38,492 nt of DNA from CALAGJ01 sp964293305 (GTDB lineage: Bacteria > Bacteroidota > Bacteroidia > Chitinophagales > Chitinophagaceae). The notes beneath the pieces were generated by a model, which was given only the letters and a program-made list of their open reading frames with translations, did not search any database and was not told the DNA's origin. This document shows, piece after piece, positions 17,045 through 25,312 of this stretch (within the stretch, counting starts at the first letter, position 1; every line of letters starts with the position of its first letter). The DNA lies in NCBI GenBank assembly GCA_964293305.1, contig CAXYYO010000031.1:1-38492 (forward strand), given 5' to 3'. Both the position numbers and the translations under genes were made by a program.

Positions 17045-17677
17045 ATGAGAAAGTACATTACAGAGTTTATCGGAACTTTTTTTCTGGTATTAACCGTTGG
17101 CATGGTTGTAAATGGCGGCAAAGGAGATTTTGCTCCAATAGCCATTGGAAGTGCATTAATGGTAATGATTTTTGCTGGAGGTCACATATCAGGTGGGCAT
17201 TACAATCCTGCCGTTACTTTAGCTGTGCTAATACGTGGCCGGATAGCTCTGCCGGAAGCATTAGTTTATATGGTAGTGCAAATAGCGGGTGGATTTGCAG
17301 CAAGTGGTCTTGTTATTTATTTATTGGGGGATAAAGTTGCTTATGTACAGCCTGATGCTTTTGCAGATGCCATTAAGCCATTAGTTGCAGAAATTATTGG
17401 CACATTTGCGTTAGCATATGTGGTATTAAACAGTGCTACAGCAAAAGGTACTTCAGGAAATAGTTTTTATGGTTTAGCAATTGGTTTTACGGTGCTTACT
17501 ATGGCTTATGCTTTAGGTGGTATATCCGGCGGTGCTTTTAATCCTGCTGTGGCTGTAGGTGTTACAAATTTGAATATGGCCAATTGGGGTGATATTTGGG
17601 TATTCTTATTGGGAAATTTTGGTGGTGCAGCATTGGCTGCTATTGTTTTTAAAATCAATAATGCAGACGACAAATAG
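17045..17677 (+). CDS. Aquaporin / MIP-family channel with atypical selectivity filter
   Basis: 210 residues, six membrane helices with the two half-helix loops: loop B GGHISGGHYNPAVTLAVL (first NPA) and loop E GGISGGAFNPAVAVGV (second NPA). It begins with KYITEFIGTFFLVLTVGM, the conserved MIP TM1 with its Glu. MIP channels pass water or small neutral solutes through the inner membrane. In almost all family members the residue after the second NPA is Arg (the aromatic/arginine filter); here it is Val, so the pore should be wider and less polar at that point. Family membership is certain; the solute is not. Confidence 0.92.
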   Translation: MRKYITEFIGTFFLVLTVGMVVNGGKGDFAPIAIGSALMVMIFAGGHISGGHYNPAVTLAVLIRGRIALPEALVYMVVQIAGGFAASGLVIYLLGDKVAYVQPDAFADAIKPLVAEIIGTFALAYVVLNSATAKGTSGNSFYGLAIGFTVLTMAYALGGISGGAFNPAVAVGVTNLNMANWGDIWVFLLGNFGGAALAAIVFKINNADDK

Positions 17678-17708
17678 TTTCTACGTATAAATTACACTAA
17701 TAATATTG

Positions 17709-17739
17709 TAAACTGCCTTATTTTAAATAAGGCAGTTTA
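17709..17739. terminator. Near-perfect palindrome after the aquaporin gene, probable terminator
   Basis: TAAACTGCCTTATTT (17709-17723) and AAATAAGGCAGTTTA (17725-17739) are exact reverse complements around a single T. In RNA the middle TTTTAAA would form the loop. The structure begins 31 bases after the stop codon. Confidence 0.65.
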
Positions 17740-18001
17740 TATTTAAGTATCACCCCATTTGATTTCCTATAAAAAATTTTAAATACAACTCAGGTGATGA
17801 AAGACCTTTCCCAACCAGAATAAATTTTTTGTTTATTACGCTTGATGACTTTTAGGAAGCAGAAAAATACACCACATCTATCAAATTCTTTTATAAGTCG
17901 GGTCACCCTCTTTTTAAATTGGCATCAAAAAAATATTATTATTTACTCCTGATGTACTATGACATGTAAATGATAAAAAAGCATAAACCAATTCCCAATA
18001 C
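17740..18001. other. Intergenic stretch before lepA
   Basis: AT-rich, no gene seen. A near-consensus -7 element TATCTTTA (18002-18009) ends 7 bases before the lepA ATG. Confidence 0.4.
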
Positions 18002-18016
18002 TATCTTTACAGCCTT

Positions 18017-19804
18017 ATGAAGCACATCCGCAATTTTTGTATTATAGCACACATCGACCATGGTAAAAGTACACTGGCTGACAGACTTTTAGAACATACG
18101 CATACCATAGGCGTTAGGGAAATGAAAAATCAGGTATTGGATAATATGGATCTTGAACGGGAAAAAGGAATTACTATAAAAAGCCATGCCATTCAAATGC
18201 AATATCTTCATCAAAATCAGAGTTATACTTTTAATCTGATTGACACGCCTGGCCACGTGGATTTTAGCTATGAAGTAAGTCGTGCTCTTGCGGCTTGTGA
18301 AGGAGCGCTGCTTTTAGTAGATGCCACCCAAGGCATACAAGCGCAAACAATCAGTAATCTATACTTGGCTCTTGATAGTAATCTTGAAATAATACCTGTT
18401 ATCAATAAAATTGATATGGATGGGGCAATGATACCAGAGGTAAAAGATCAAATTATTGAGCTCATCGGTTGCAAAGAAGAAGAGATTTTGCTGGCAAGCG
18501 GAAAAACGGGTATTGGAGTAGAAGATATTTTATCAGCTATAATTGAAAGAATACCTGCACCCAAAGGTGATGAAGAGGCACCGCTGCAGGCCTTAATTTT
18601 TGATAGTATGTTTAATAGTTTTAGGGGTATTATTGCATATTATAGAATACAAAATGGTACGCTGCGCAAAGGAGATAAAATCAAATTTATCTCAACTGAT
18701 GCAATTTATGAGGCGGATGAAGTAGGTATTTTAAAATTAGGCCAAGAACCAAAAAATGAAATAAAAGCGGGTGATGTTGGTTATATCATAACAGGTATTA
18801 AAAATGCCAAAGACGTAAGAGTTGGTGATACTATCACCCATGCTGCTAATTCTGGAACCGCCATAAAGGGTTTTGAAGAAGTAAAACCAATGGTATTTGC
18901 TGGAATATTTCCCGTGATCACAGAAGATTTTGAAGAGTTGAGAGAGTGCATGGATAAACTGCAGCTCAATGATGCCTCACTCACTTATGAAGTGGAAACT
19001 TCTCAAGCATTAGGTTTTGGATTTAGGTGTGGATTTTTGGGTATGCTACACATGGAGATTATTCAGGAAAGATTGGAGAGAGAGTTTAATCAAACTGTTA
19101 TTACTACGGTACCAAACGTTAGCTTTCATGCATACACCACTAGAGAGGAGAAATTAATTGTAAACAATCCAGCAGAAATGCCAGATCCAACAAAATTAGA
19201 TCGAATCGAAGAACCTTTTATTAAAGCGCAAATCATTAGCCTACCTGAATATATTGGAAATATAATGACACTATGCTTGGGTAAAAGAGGTATTTTAATT
19301 AATCAAAGTTATTTGACAACTACACGGGTAGAATTAATTTTTGAATTACCACTTACTGAAATAGTTTTCGATTTCTACGACAAACTAAAAAGCTGTACAC
19401 GTGGCTATGCCAGTTTTGACTATAACCCCATAGGTTACAGAACTGCCGATATTGTAAAAATGGATATTTTGCTCAATGCAGAGAAAGTGGATGCCCTCAG
19501 TGCACTCATACACCGTGGAAGGGCACAGGATTTTGGTCGAAAACTTTGTGAAAAACTCAAAGAACTTTTACCTCGACAGCAATTTTTAATTGCCATCCAG
19601 GCAGCCATCGGCGCCAAAATAGTAGCAAGAGAAAATATTAGTGCTATGAGGAAAGATGTAACCGCAAAATGTTATGGCGGAGACATAAGCCGTAAAAGAA
19701 AACTCTTAGAAAAACAAAAAGAAGGTAAAAAAAGAATGAGGCAAATAGGAAATGTTGAAATACCGCAAGAGGCTTTCCTTGCTGTGCTCAAACTCGATGA
19801 ATGA
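18017..19804 (+). CDS. lepA: Elongation factor 4 (LepA), translational GTPase
   Basis: 595 residues, the standard length. G1 AHIDHGKSTLADRLL (residues ~10-24), switch region EREKGITIKSHA, G3 DTPGHVDF, G4 NKID and G5 region ASGKTG are present. They are followed by domain II, the EF-G-like domains and the LepA-specific C-terminal domain (YGGDISRKRKLLEKQKEGKK). LepA binds ribosomes and affects elongation/biogenesis. The ATG at 18017 has a weak -7 element immediately upstream. Confidence 0.97.
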   Translation: MKHIRNFCIIAHIDHGKSTLADRLLEHTHTIGVREMKNQVLDNMDLEREKGITIKSHAIQMQYLHQNQSYTFNLIDTPGHVDFSYEVSRALAACEGALLLVDATQGIQAQTISNLYLALDSNLEIIPVINKIDMDGAMIPEVKDQIIELIGCKEEEILLASGKTGIGVEDILSAIIERIPAPKGDEEAPLQALIFDSMFNSFRGIIAYYRIQNGTLRKGDKIKFISTDAIYEADEVGILKLGQEPKNEIKAGDVGYIITGIKNAKDVRVGDTITHAANSGTAIKGFEEVKPMVFAGIFPVITEDFEELRECMDKLQLNDASLTYEVETSQALGFGFRCGFLGMLHMEIIQERLEREFNQTVITTVPNVSFHAYTTREEKLIVNNPAEMPDPTKLDRIEEPFIKAQIISLPEYIGNIMTLCLGKRGILINQSYLTTTRVELIFELPLTEIVFDFYDKLKSCTRGYASFDYNPIGYRTADIVKMDILLNAEKVDALSALIHRGRAQDFGRKLCEKLKELLPRQQFLIAIQAAIGAKIVARENISAMRKDVTAKCYGGDISRKRKLLEKQKEGKKRMRQIGNVEIPQEAFLAVLKLDE

Positions 19805-19892
19805 TCCTGAAAAAATTTCTATCATAGAATTTAATACTTTATTTTTATGTTACTAATTTTTAAATTGCTATCATATTTTAGGTTTATTCCTC

Positions 19893-19900
19893 TAAATTTG
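19893..19900 (+). promoter_or_regulatory. -7 element that fixes the start of the SBBP protein
   Basis: TAAATTTG matches TAnnTTTG. It lies inside the longest possible frame (from 19847), so initiation at ATG 19919 is favoured, 18 bases downstream. Confidence 0.5.
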
Positions 19901-19918
19901 CTGCACAAAAATACAGGC

Positions 19919-22603
19919 ATGTTTACAAAATTTGTCTGCTGCAAAAGAACAGTTTTTATATTGTTGCTAACATATATCAGTTTTGACGTACTAGCACAAA
20001 ATGTAAAAGAGCTACCTAACAAAGCATCTTCACAGCAATCTACAAAAAGTTTTATTAATAGTAAATTACGTTTTACTGAAAACCTTGGTCAGTTAGTCGA
20101 TAAAGATGGTAAACCAATGCCAGAAGTGCTGTATAGCACACAAGCAGGTGGTTTGCGTATTTTTATTACAACAACAGGTCTTTCTTATCAGTTTTTACAA
20201 GCATCTAATTTTCATACCAAGGAGCAAGAAAAATCACCTGCTGCTACTGGTAGCTTAAAGGCTGAGTATAATCTGCACAGTTTTAAAATGGTGCTAAAAA
20301 ATGGACAACAACCATCTTCCATCTTAAAAAATCAAGCTGGTGCTGATCTGGAGAATTTTTATCTTCCTCATTGCCCACAGGGCATTGTAAATGTTAGAAA
20401 TTATCAGCGGATAACTTTGCAAAATATATATCATAATATCGATTGGATTATATACATCAATAATAATCAGTTAGAATATGATTTTGTTGTAAAACCCGGT
20501 GGCCATCTTGAAGATATACAAATGCAATATCAAGGAGTAGATGATTTATCAATAACTAAAACTGGCGCACTAAAAATTAATTCTTCTATAGGCATCTTAC
20601 AACAAAAAGCTCCAATCAGTTTTCAGGCAACCGATAAGTTTGTGCACAGTAGATTTGTGCTCAATAAAAATATAGTTTCCCTTGCTTGTAATTACGATGC
20701 TACACAATTACTCACTATTGACCCTGTTATTGAATGGTCAACATACTACGGTGGTAGTGGTACAGAATATATTGACCCAAGTACAACAATTGATATTGAT
20801 GGAAATTCGTATTTAGTTGGAGGTACCAACTCTACCAGCGGTATTGCTCAGTTAGGATTTCAAAATGCTAGCGGAGGTTTGTTAGATGCATATGTTGTAA
20901 AGTTTGATAAGCTTGGTAATAGATTATGGGGTACTTACTTTGGAGGTCTGAAAGATGATTATGCATTATCTGTGAAAACTGATATATCAAAAAATGTAAT
21001 AATTTGTGGTGAAACCTATTCAACAAATGCAATAAGTTTTAACGGTTTCCAAAATTTTTTTGGTGGCGGCACTTCAGATGGATTTGTATTAAAGCTAAAC
21101 GCTTTGGGAAAGCGTAGCTGGAGTACCTATTATGGGGGAAATGGAAATGAAAGCATCACGAGTTGTGTGGCAGACCCATCAGGGGACATTTTTTTTGCAG
21201 GAGAAACTAGTTCCACGAATGCTACTAGCATAGCAGCAGGTACAGGATACCGCTTTAAAAATAACGGTAAGCAGGATATGTTTTTGGTTAAGTTTAGCAG
21301 TACAGGAAGCAGAGTCTGGGGTACTTTTTATGGAGGTGAAGATGTTGACTACAGTGCCACATGCGGTCTAGATGCAATGGGAAATGTTTTTCTTACAGGC
21401 TCTACCTACTCCACTACATTAATAGCTAGCTCAGGTTCTCACCAAAAAGACTATGCTGGAAATGGGGATGCTGCAATCATAAAATTTACACCTACCTGTA
21501 GCCGAGTTTGGGCTACTTATTTTGGAGGTACTGATTATGATCGTGTTTACAGTAGCTGTATCGATAAAGATGGTAATATTTTGGCTGCTGGTGCTACAGC
21601 CTCATTAAATGGAATAGCAAAAAATGCTGCACAAAATATATTTGGTGGTGGTTGTTGCGATGCTTTGATTCTAAAAATGAATAATGATGGCGCACTTTCT
21701 TGGGCTACTTATTTTGGTCAGGAGGAGCAAGAAAAAGCAGAAGGCATTACTACAGATGTAGAGAAAAATATTTATGTAGCAGGGTATTCAGGCTCTCAAA
21801 ACAACATCAGCCAGGAAGGATTTCAAAATGAATATGGAGGTGGATTTAATGATGCAATACTTGTAAAATATCTTTCCACAGGTGAGAGAGAATGGTCAAG
21901 CTACTTGGGTGGAAGAGAGTCAGATTTTGGACTTTCTATTTCAAATGATAAAGATGGAAATTTATATCTTTGTGGCATTACCAACTCCACAGAAGGTATT
22001 GAGTATTTTGGATTTCGTCCGAATTTTGCTGGCGGTAACTACGATGCATTTCTAACAAAAATTAATGATGAAGTTTTTCCAATTACCATTCTCAATTTTC
22101 AGGTTAATGAATCATCCCAACAAACTGCTTTAATCAGTTGGCAAACTGCATCTGAAATAAATGCAAAAGAATTTGTTATAGAGCGAAGTGTAGATGGACG
22201 TTCATTTTCAAGCATAGCCACAGTACCGGCAAGGGGTTCAAATAGTAACTATACCTTTACAGATTTGAAGCCTGCAAAAGGCATAAATTATTACCGTTTG
22301 AAATTAGTGGATAAGGATGCTTCTTACAAATACAGTGAAGTAAGAAATATTTCAATCCAACAACTTTTGGCTTATTTGGCACCTAATCCTGTTTTAAGCA
22401 ATACAAATGCCATTCTATATTTATCTGATAATACATCTGCCAATATCTCAATTGCCGATGTGAATGGGAGGGTACTTTGGGAGTCTGTTACGAAAGATGC
22501 TTCATCCGTTACACTACCTGTATCAGCATATTTATCCGGCATGTATTTCATAACTTTAAAATCAGGAAACACTTTTCAAGTTATCAAATTAATCAAACAA
22601 TAA
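19919..22603 (+). CDS. Secreted SBBP-repeat protein with T9SS sorting domain
   Basis: 894 residues from ATG 19919. An ATG at 19847 is less likely because a promoter element lies between the two. Signal peptide: basic FTKFVCCKR, hydrophobic TVFILLLTYISF, cleavage after VLA. Then comes a DUF7948-like N-terminal domain (RFTENLGQLVD...VLYSTQAGGLRIFIT). A row of SBBP repeats follows, each centred on WxTYxGG with [NG]xYxxGxT: WSTYYGGSG, WGTYFGGLK, WSTYYGGNG, WGTFYGGED, WATYFGGTD, WATYFGQEE, WSSYLGGRE. After these come a fibronectin-like module (ALISWQTASEINAKEFVIER) and a type A Por sorting domain at the C-terminus. Probably cell-surface or released; substrate unknown. Confidence 0.87.
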   Translation: MFTKFVCCKRTVFILLLTYISFDVLAQNVKELPNKASSQQSTKSFINSKLRFTENLGQLVDKDGKPMPEVLYSTQAGGLRIFITTTGLSYQFLQASNFHTKEQEKSPAATGSLKAEYNLHSFKMVLKNGQQPSSILKNQAGADLENFYLPHCPQGIVNVRNYQRITLQNIYHNIDWIIYINNNQLEYDFVVKPGGHLEDIQMQYQGVDDLSITKTGALKINSSIGILQQKAPISFQATDKFVHSRFVLNKNIVSLACNYDATQLLTIDPVIEWSTYYGGSGTEYIDPSTTIDIDGNSYLVGGTNSTSGIAQLGFQNASGGLLDAYVVKFDKLGNRLWGTYFGGLKDDYALSVKTDISKNVIICGETYSTNAISFNGFQNFFGGGTSDGFVLKLNALGKRSWSTYYGGNGNESITSCVADPSGDIFFAGETSSTNATSIAAGTGYRFKNNGKQDMFLVKFSSTGSRVWGTFYGGEDVDYSATCGLDAMGNVFLTGSTYSTTLIASSGSHQKDYAGNGDAAIIKFTPTCSRVWATYFGGTDYDRVYSSCIDKDGNILAAGATASLNGIAKNAAQNIFGGGCCDALILKMNNDGALSWATYFGQEEQEKAEGITTDVEKNIYVAGYSGSQNNISQEGFQNEYGGGFNDAILVKYLSTGEREWSSYLGGRESDFGLSISNDKDGNLYLCGITNSTEGIEYFGFRPNFAGGNYDAFLTKINDEVFPITILNFQVNESSQQTALISWQTASEINAKEFVIERSVDGRSFSSIATVPARGSNSNYTFTDLKPAKGINYYRLKLVDKDASYKYSEVRNISIQQLLAYLAPNPVLSNTNAILYLSDNTSANISIADVNGRVLWESVTKDASSVTLPVSAYLSGMYFITLKSGNTFQVIKLIKQ

Positions 22604-22635
22604 CTAAACATTATTGTATTAATAAAAAACACAAA

Positions 22636-22980
22636 TTGGAAACTTCAGTAGAGATAAAAATAAATTTTACACCGGGGGCACAGAAAGAATTAAATCGCAT
22701 TATGCAAGCACCGGATTTTGATCAGTCTTTGCACCTTAGAATTGGTGTAAAGGGTGGCGGATGCAGCGGCTTAAGTTATGTGTTGGGTTTTGATAATATA
22801 CAAGCTGATGACATGCAACTTCATTCTGACGGCATTGCTTTTGTTATGACAAAAGCGCATAGCATTTATTTGGAAGGTATGCAAATTGATTGGGAAAACG
22901 GCTTAAACAATAGGGGTTTTACTTTTTCAAATCCCAACGCCAGCAGCACATGCGGTTGTGGCACATCCTTCGCTGTGTAG
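22636..22980 (+). CDS. IscA/HesB-family iron-sulfur assembly protein
   Basis: 114 residues if it starts at TTG 22636. The frame extends far upstream inside the preceding gene without an ATG in a plausible place, so TTG is the best start; this is unusual. The three ligand cysteines of A-type Fe-S carriers are present: GGGCSGLSY and the pair in STCGCGTSF. The protein receives and transfers Fe-S clusters to apo-enzymes in the cytosol. It follows the SBBP gene by 32 bases, and no other suf or isc gene is near. It converges on rplT across a shared terminator. Confidence 0.9.
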   Translation: METSVEIKINFTPGAQKELNRIMQAPDFDQSLHLRIGVKGGGCSGLSYVLGFDNIQADDMQLHSDGIAFVMTKAHSIYLEGMQIDWENGLNNRGFTFSNPNASSTCGCGTSFAV

Positions 22981-23011
22981 AGAGTAATATTTCAAATATA
23001 TTCAAAATAAA

Positions 23012-23038
23012 AAAGGGCACATTTTTAATGCGCCCTTT
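23012..23038. terminator. Bidirectional terminator between iscA-like gene and rplT
   Basis: AAAGGGCACAT pairs with ATGCGCCCTTT with a single mismatch, loop TTTTA, with A- and T-runs on the respective sides. Confidence 0.75.
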
Positions 23039-23056
23039 CTTATAATATTTGTAAGT

Positions 23057-23401
23057 TTATTTAACAGAAGCTACTAAAGCACTAAATGAAGTAGGCTCAT
23101 TCATAGCCATATCTGCAAGTACTTTTCTATCTAAAGTTATTCCTTTTTCATTCAATTTATGTATAAACTGACTGTAAGTCATACCTTCAGCACGCACTGC
23201 AGCATTGATACGTGCAATCCATAACTGACGATATTCTCTTTTCTTTAACTTACGACCTACATAACTATAGGTCATTCCTTTTTCAACTACGTTTTTGGCA
23301 ACGGTATATACATTTTTACGTTTGCCATAAAATCCTTTTGCTTGTTTAAGTATTCTTTTTCTGCGTGCTCTAGATGCAACTGCATTAACTGAACGTGGCA
23401 T
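23057..23401 (-). CDS. rplT: 50S ribosomal protein L20
   Basis: 114 residues. Begins MPRSVNAVASRARRKRILKQ and continues KGFYGKRKNVYTVAKN, the basic N-terminal tail and globular part of L20, which is needed early in 50S assembly and in many bacteria represses its own operon. It lies 66 bases downstream of rpmI on the same strand. infC, often upstream, is absent here. Confidence 0.97.
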   Translation of the reverse strand: MPRSVNAVASRARRKRILKQAKGFYGKRKNVYTVAKNVVEKGMTYSYVGRKLKKREYRQLWIARINAAVRAEGMTYSQFIHKLNEKGITLDRKVLADMAMNEPTSFSALVASVK

Positions 23402-23467
23402 AATCTTTTAAATTTAGTACCGGACAACTTTCCGGATTAATTTGATAAATAAAATTGCTTACCTGAA

Positions 23468-23665
23468 TTATTTAAGACGGAGTAAACGCTTTACAAAATC
23501 CTGGTTTGGTTTTGCTACTACACCGGTTATGCGCATGGCACGTTTTCTTTTTTTAGATTTTTTGGTAAGAATGTGGCGCTTAAATGAGCGCTGAAAGGTG
23601 ATTTCGCCAGTTCCAGTTACTTTAAATCTTTTTTTAGCACTGGAGTTCGTTTTAACTTTTGGCAT
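23468..23665 (-). CDS. rpmI: 50S ribosomal protein L35
   Basis: 65 residues: MPKVKTNSSAKKRFKVTGTG with the later FKRHILTKKSKKRKR, typical L35. It is first gene of an rpmI-rplT unit with its own promoter (23747-23777) and an ~80-base leader containing a strong hairpin. Confidence 0.97.
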   Translation of the reverse strand: MPKVKTNSSAKKRFKVTGTGEITFQRSFKRHILTKKSKKRKRAMRITGVVAKPNQDFVKRLLRLK

Positions 23666-23688
23666 TATGAATAATCTTTTCGATTACA

Positions 23689-23712
23689 CCCTGCTGGCGT
23701 TCTACCACAGGG
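23689..23712 (-). ncRNA. Structured leader hairpin of rpmI-rplT, candidate autoregulatory site
   Basis: In the transcript CCCUGUGG pairs with CCA(G)CAGGG, eight pairs with one bulged G, loop UAGAACG. It lies between the predicted start of transcription (about 23740) and the rpmI ATG (23665). A bulged stem in the leader of an L20 operon could be a mimic of the rRNA site that L20 binds; I cannot match it to a named family. Confidence 0.45.
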
Positions 23713-23746
23713 CAGAAACTTGTAAGGCCATACGGGAAATGGGGCG

Positions 23747-23777
23747 CAAAGCTAAGAGTTTTAGGCATAAATGACAA
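23747..23777 (-). promoter_or_regulatory. rpmI-rplT promoter
   Basis: On the minus strand TTG (23775-23777), a 20-base spacer, then TAGCTTTG (23747-23754): both Bacteroidota elements at the expected spacing. It is the best-formed promoter in the window. Confidence 0.75.
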
Positions 23778-24634
23778 GTCATTATAAAACCATAGCCAGA
23801 AAAAGATGTATTAAATTTTTGGGACTGCACTTTGAGGCGGAATTTTCTCTACACTTTTAAGCCATTCGAGCCTTTTGAATGTTGTCTTTTTTACTACATT
23901 TAGGCAAAACAAAATTCACTAAAAAAATAAAATAAAAAATATATTCATATAGCCTCACGCAGAATTTCTAACGATTACTAATCTAATTATATAGTTCAAA
24001 TACAAAGTCCAATTGGTCAAAATATTATAACTATTTATGGTTAAAATCAGTAATGCAAAACTAAATACTATAATATTATAGAAAATGAGTACCCATACAT
24101 TTAATTTGTAAATTAATTCAACAACTAACCAATAAATCAACCATCATTTGCTTGAGTTATTATGAATAAGTATAAAATAGATGTGCTATCTGCTTATGGA
24201 AATAAAAAATCCAATTAAATTTTTGTGTTATTCATTTGCTTTCTCTTTCATACTTCTTTCTTGTAAGATCGTGTTTACCCATCCGAAAATATTATTCTTT
24301 TATTGGCCTTGATTTGGGCTATCATTCATTTCCCTCCACCACCATGAAAGATTTTATGTAGCACGCAACCTTGCATCATCTGAGTTGAATCCACTTTGAT
24401 TGCTGTGGTTTAATGTTTTTTTTTTGCTTCGTCGTGCCTCCTCGCAATGATAGGAAGGGCGTTCATCTGCTTCGTTTTACTTGCAATAATTTACCGTGCA
24501 TAATCATTCCCCGTAGGGGGAAAATAAAATTTTGTTCTAATACGCATCTACCCAATTAGATGAAGGTTTGTATATTTTTAAATTTACCTATCAACTTTTC
24601 CCCAAATTGCAACCCATATTTGAAGCAATATTTT
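23778..24634. other. Long gene-poor stretch between rpmI promoter and ispD
   Basis: About 850 bases, very AT-rich on the left (23880-24230), more mixed on the right. A 61-codon minus-strand frame at 23955-24140 is low-complexity and not credible. It contains a REP-like segment at 24425-24450 and a small hairpin TTCCCC/GGGGAA near 24507-24522. No tRNA, tmRNA, 6S or RNase P RNA is recognisable. Confidence 0.5.
24425..24450. repeat. REP-like dispersed repeat fragment
   Basis: TGCTTCGTCGTGCCTCCTCG followed by CAATGA resembles a short repeat I recall as common in many bacterial genomes (complement reads TCATTGCGAGGAGGCACGAC...). Only one arm is present, so it looks like a decayed copy. The flank has another TGCTTCG at 24468. 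Confidence 0.45.
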
Positions 24635-25312
24635 ATGAAGAAGAAGGCAGTAATAGTGGCGGGAGGTAGTGGGCAGCGTATGGGAAATGTTATACCCAAA
24701 CAATTTTTATTGCTCCATCATAAGCCCATACTATGGTACACACTTGATAGCTTTTTGCGCTCATATCCTGATATGGAAATCATATTAGTACTACCTGCTA
24801 TTCATACCCAGAAAGGGAAACAGGTGTCGGCTATGTTTAATGCAGATAACCGTTTTAGTTTTGCTGAGGGCGGCATGTCTCGCTTCCACTCTGTGCAGAG
24901 CGGATTGCAAATGATAAAAGACCCATCCATTGTTTTTGTGCATGATGCTGTACGCTGCTTAGTGTCTGTGCCGCTTATACAACGTTGCTATAAGGCGGCA
25001 GTGGAAATGGGTACGGCTATACCATCGGTAGCCAGTACAGATAGCATAAGAATTGTACATGAAAATGGGAATGCAGCAGCAGACAGACAGCAGGTGCGCA
25101 TTATACAAACACCACAAACTTTTCATAGTGATATTTTACTGCCTGCTTTTGAACAACCCTTTAAGGATATCTTTACAGATGAAGCTACTGTTGTAGAATC
25201 TTTTGGTAAAGCCGTACACTTGGTAGAAGGTGAATATGAAAATATAAAAATTACAAGACCTGTAGATATGGTACTAGCAGAAGCTATGCTAAATGGCAGA
25301 TCAATGCTTTAA
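24635..25312 (+). CDS. ispD: 2-C-methyl-D-erythritol 4-phosphate cytidylyltransferase
   Basis: 225 residues from ATG 24635; an upstream in-frame ATG at 24560 only adds a non-conserved stretch. Motifs: VIVAGGSGQRMGNVIPKQF (CTP loop), FVHDAVRCLVS (usually HDAARPLV), TDEATVVESFG and GEYENIKITRPVDM. It adds CMP to methylerythritol phosphate in the MEP isoprenoid pathway. Its 3' end overlaps by 12 bases the end of the convergent acyltransferase gene. Confidence 0.95.
   Translation: MKKKAVIVAGGSGQRMGNVIPKQFLLLHHKPILWYTLDSFLRSYPDMEIILVLPAIHTQKGKQVSAMFNADNRFSFAEGGMSRFHSVQSGLQMIKDPSIVFVHDAVRCLVSVPLIQRCYKAAVEMGTAIPSVASTDSIRIVHENGNAAADRQQVRIIQTPQTFHSDILLPAFEQPFKDIFTDEATVVESFGKAVHLVEGEYENIKITRPVDMVLAEAMLNGRSML

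Noticed and set aside
22980..23056. Bacteroidales-1 type RNA near rplT
   Set aside because: Only 76 bases with a simple shared terminator lie there; nothing resembling a longer structured RNA.
23955..24140. 61-codon minus-strand frame
   Set aside because: Low-complexity hydrophobic/Asn-rich frame in AT-rich DNA; no start signals.
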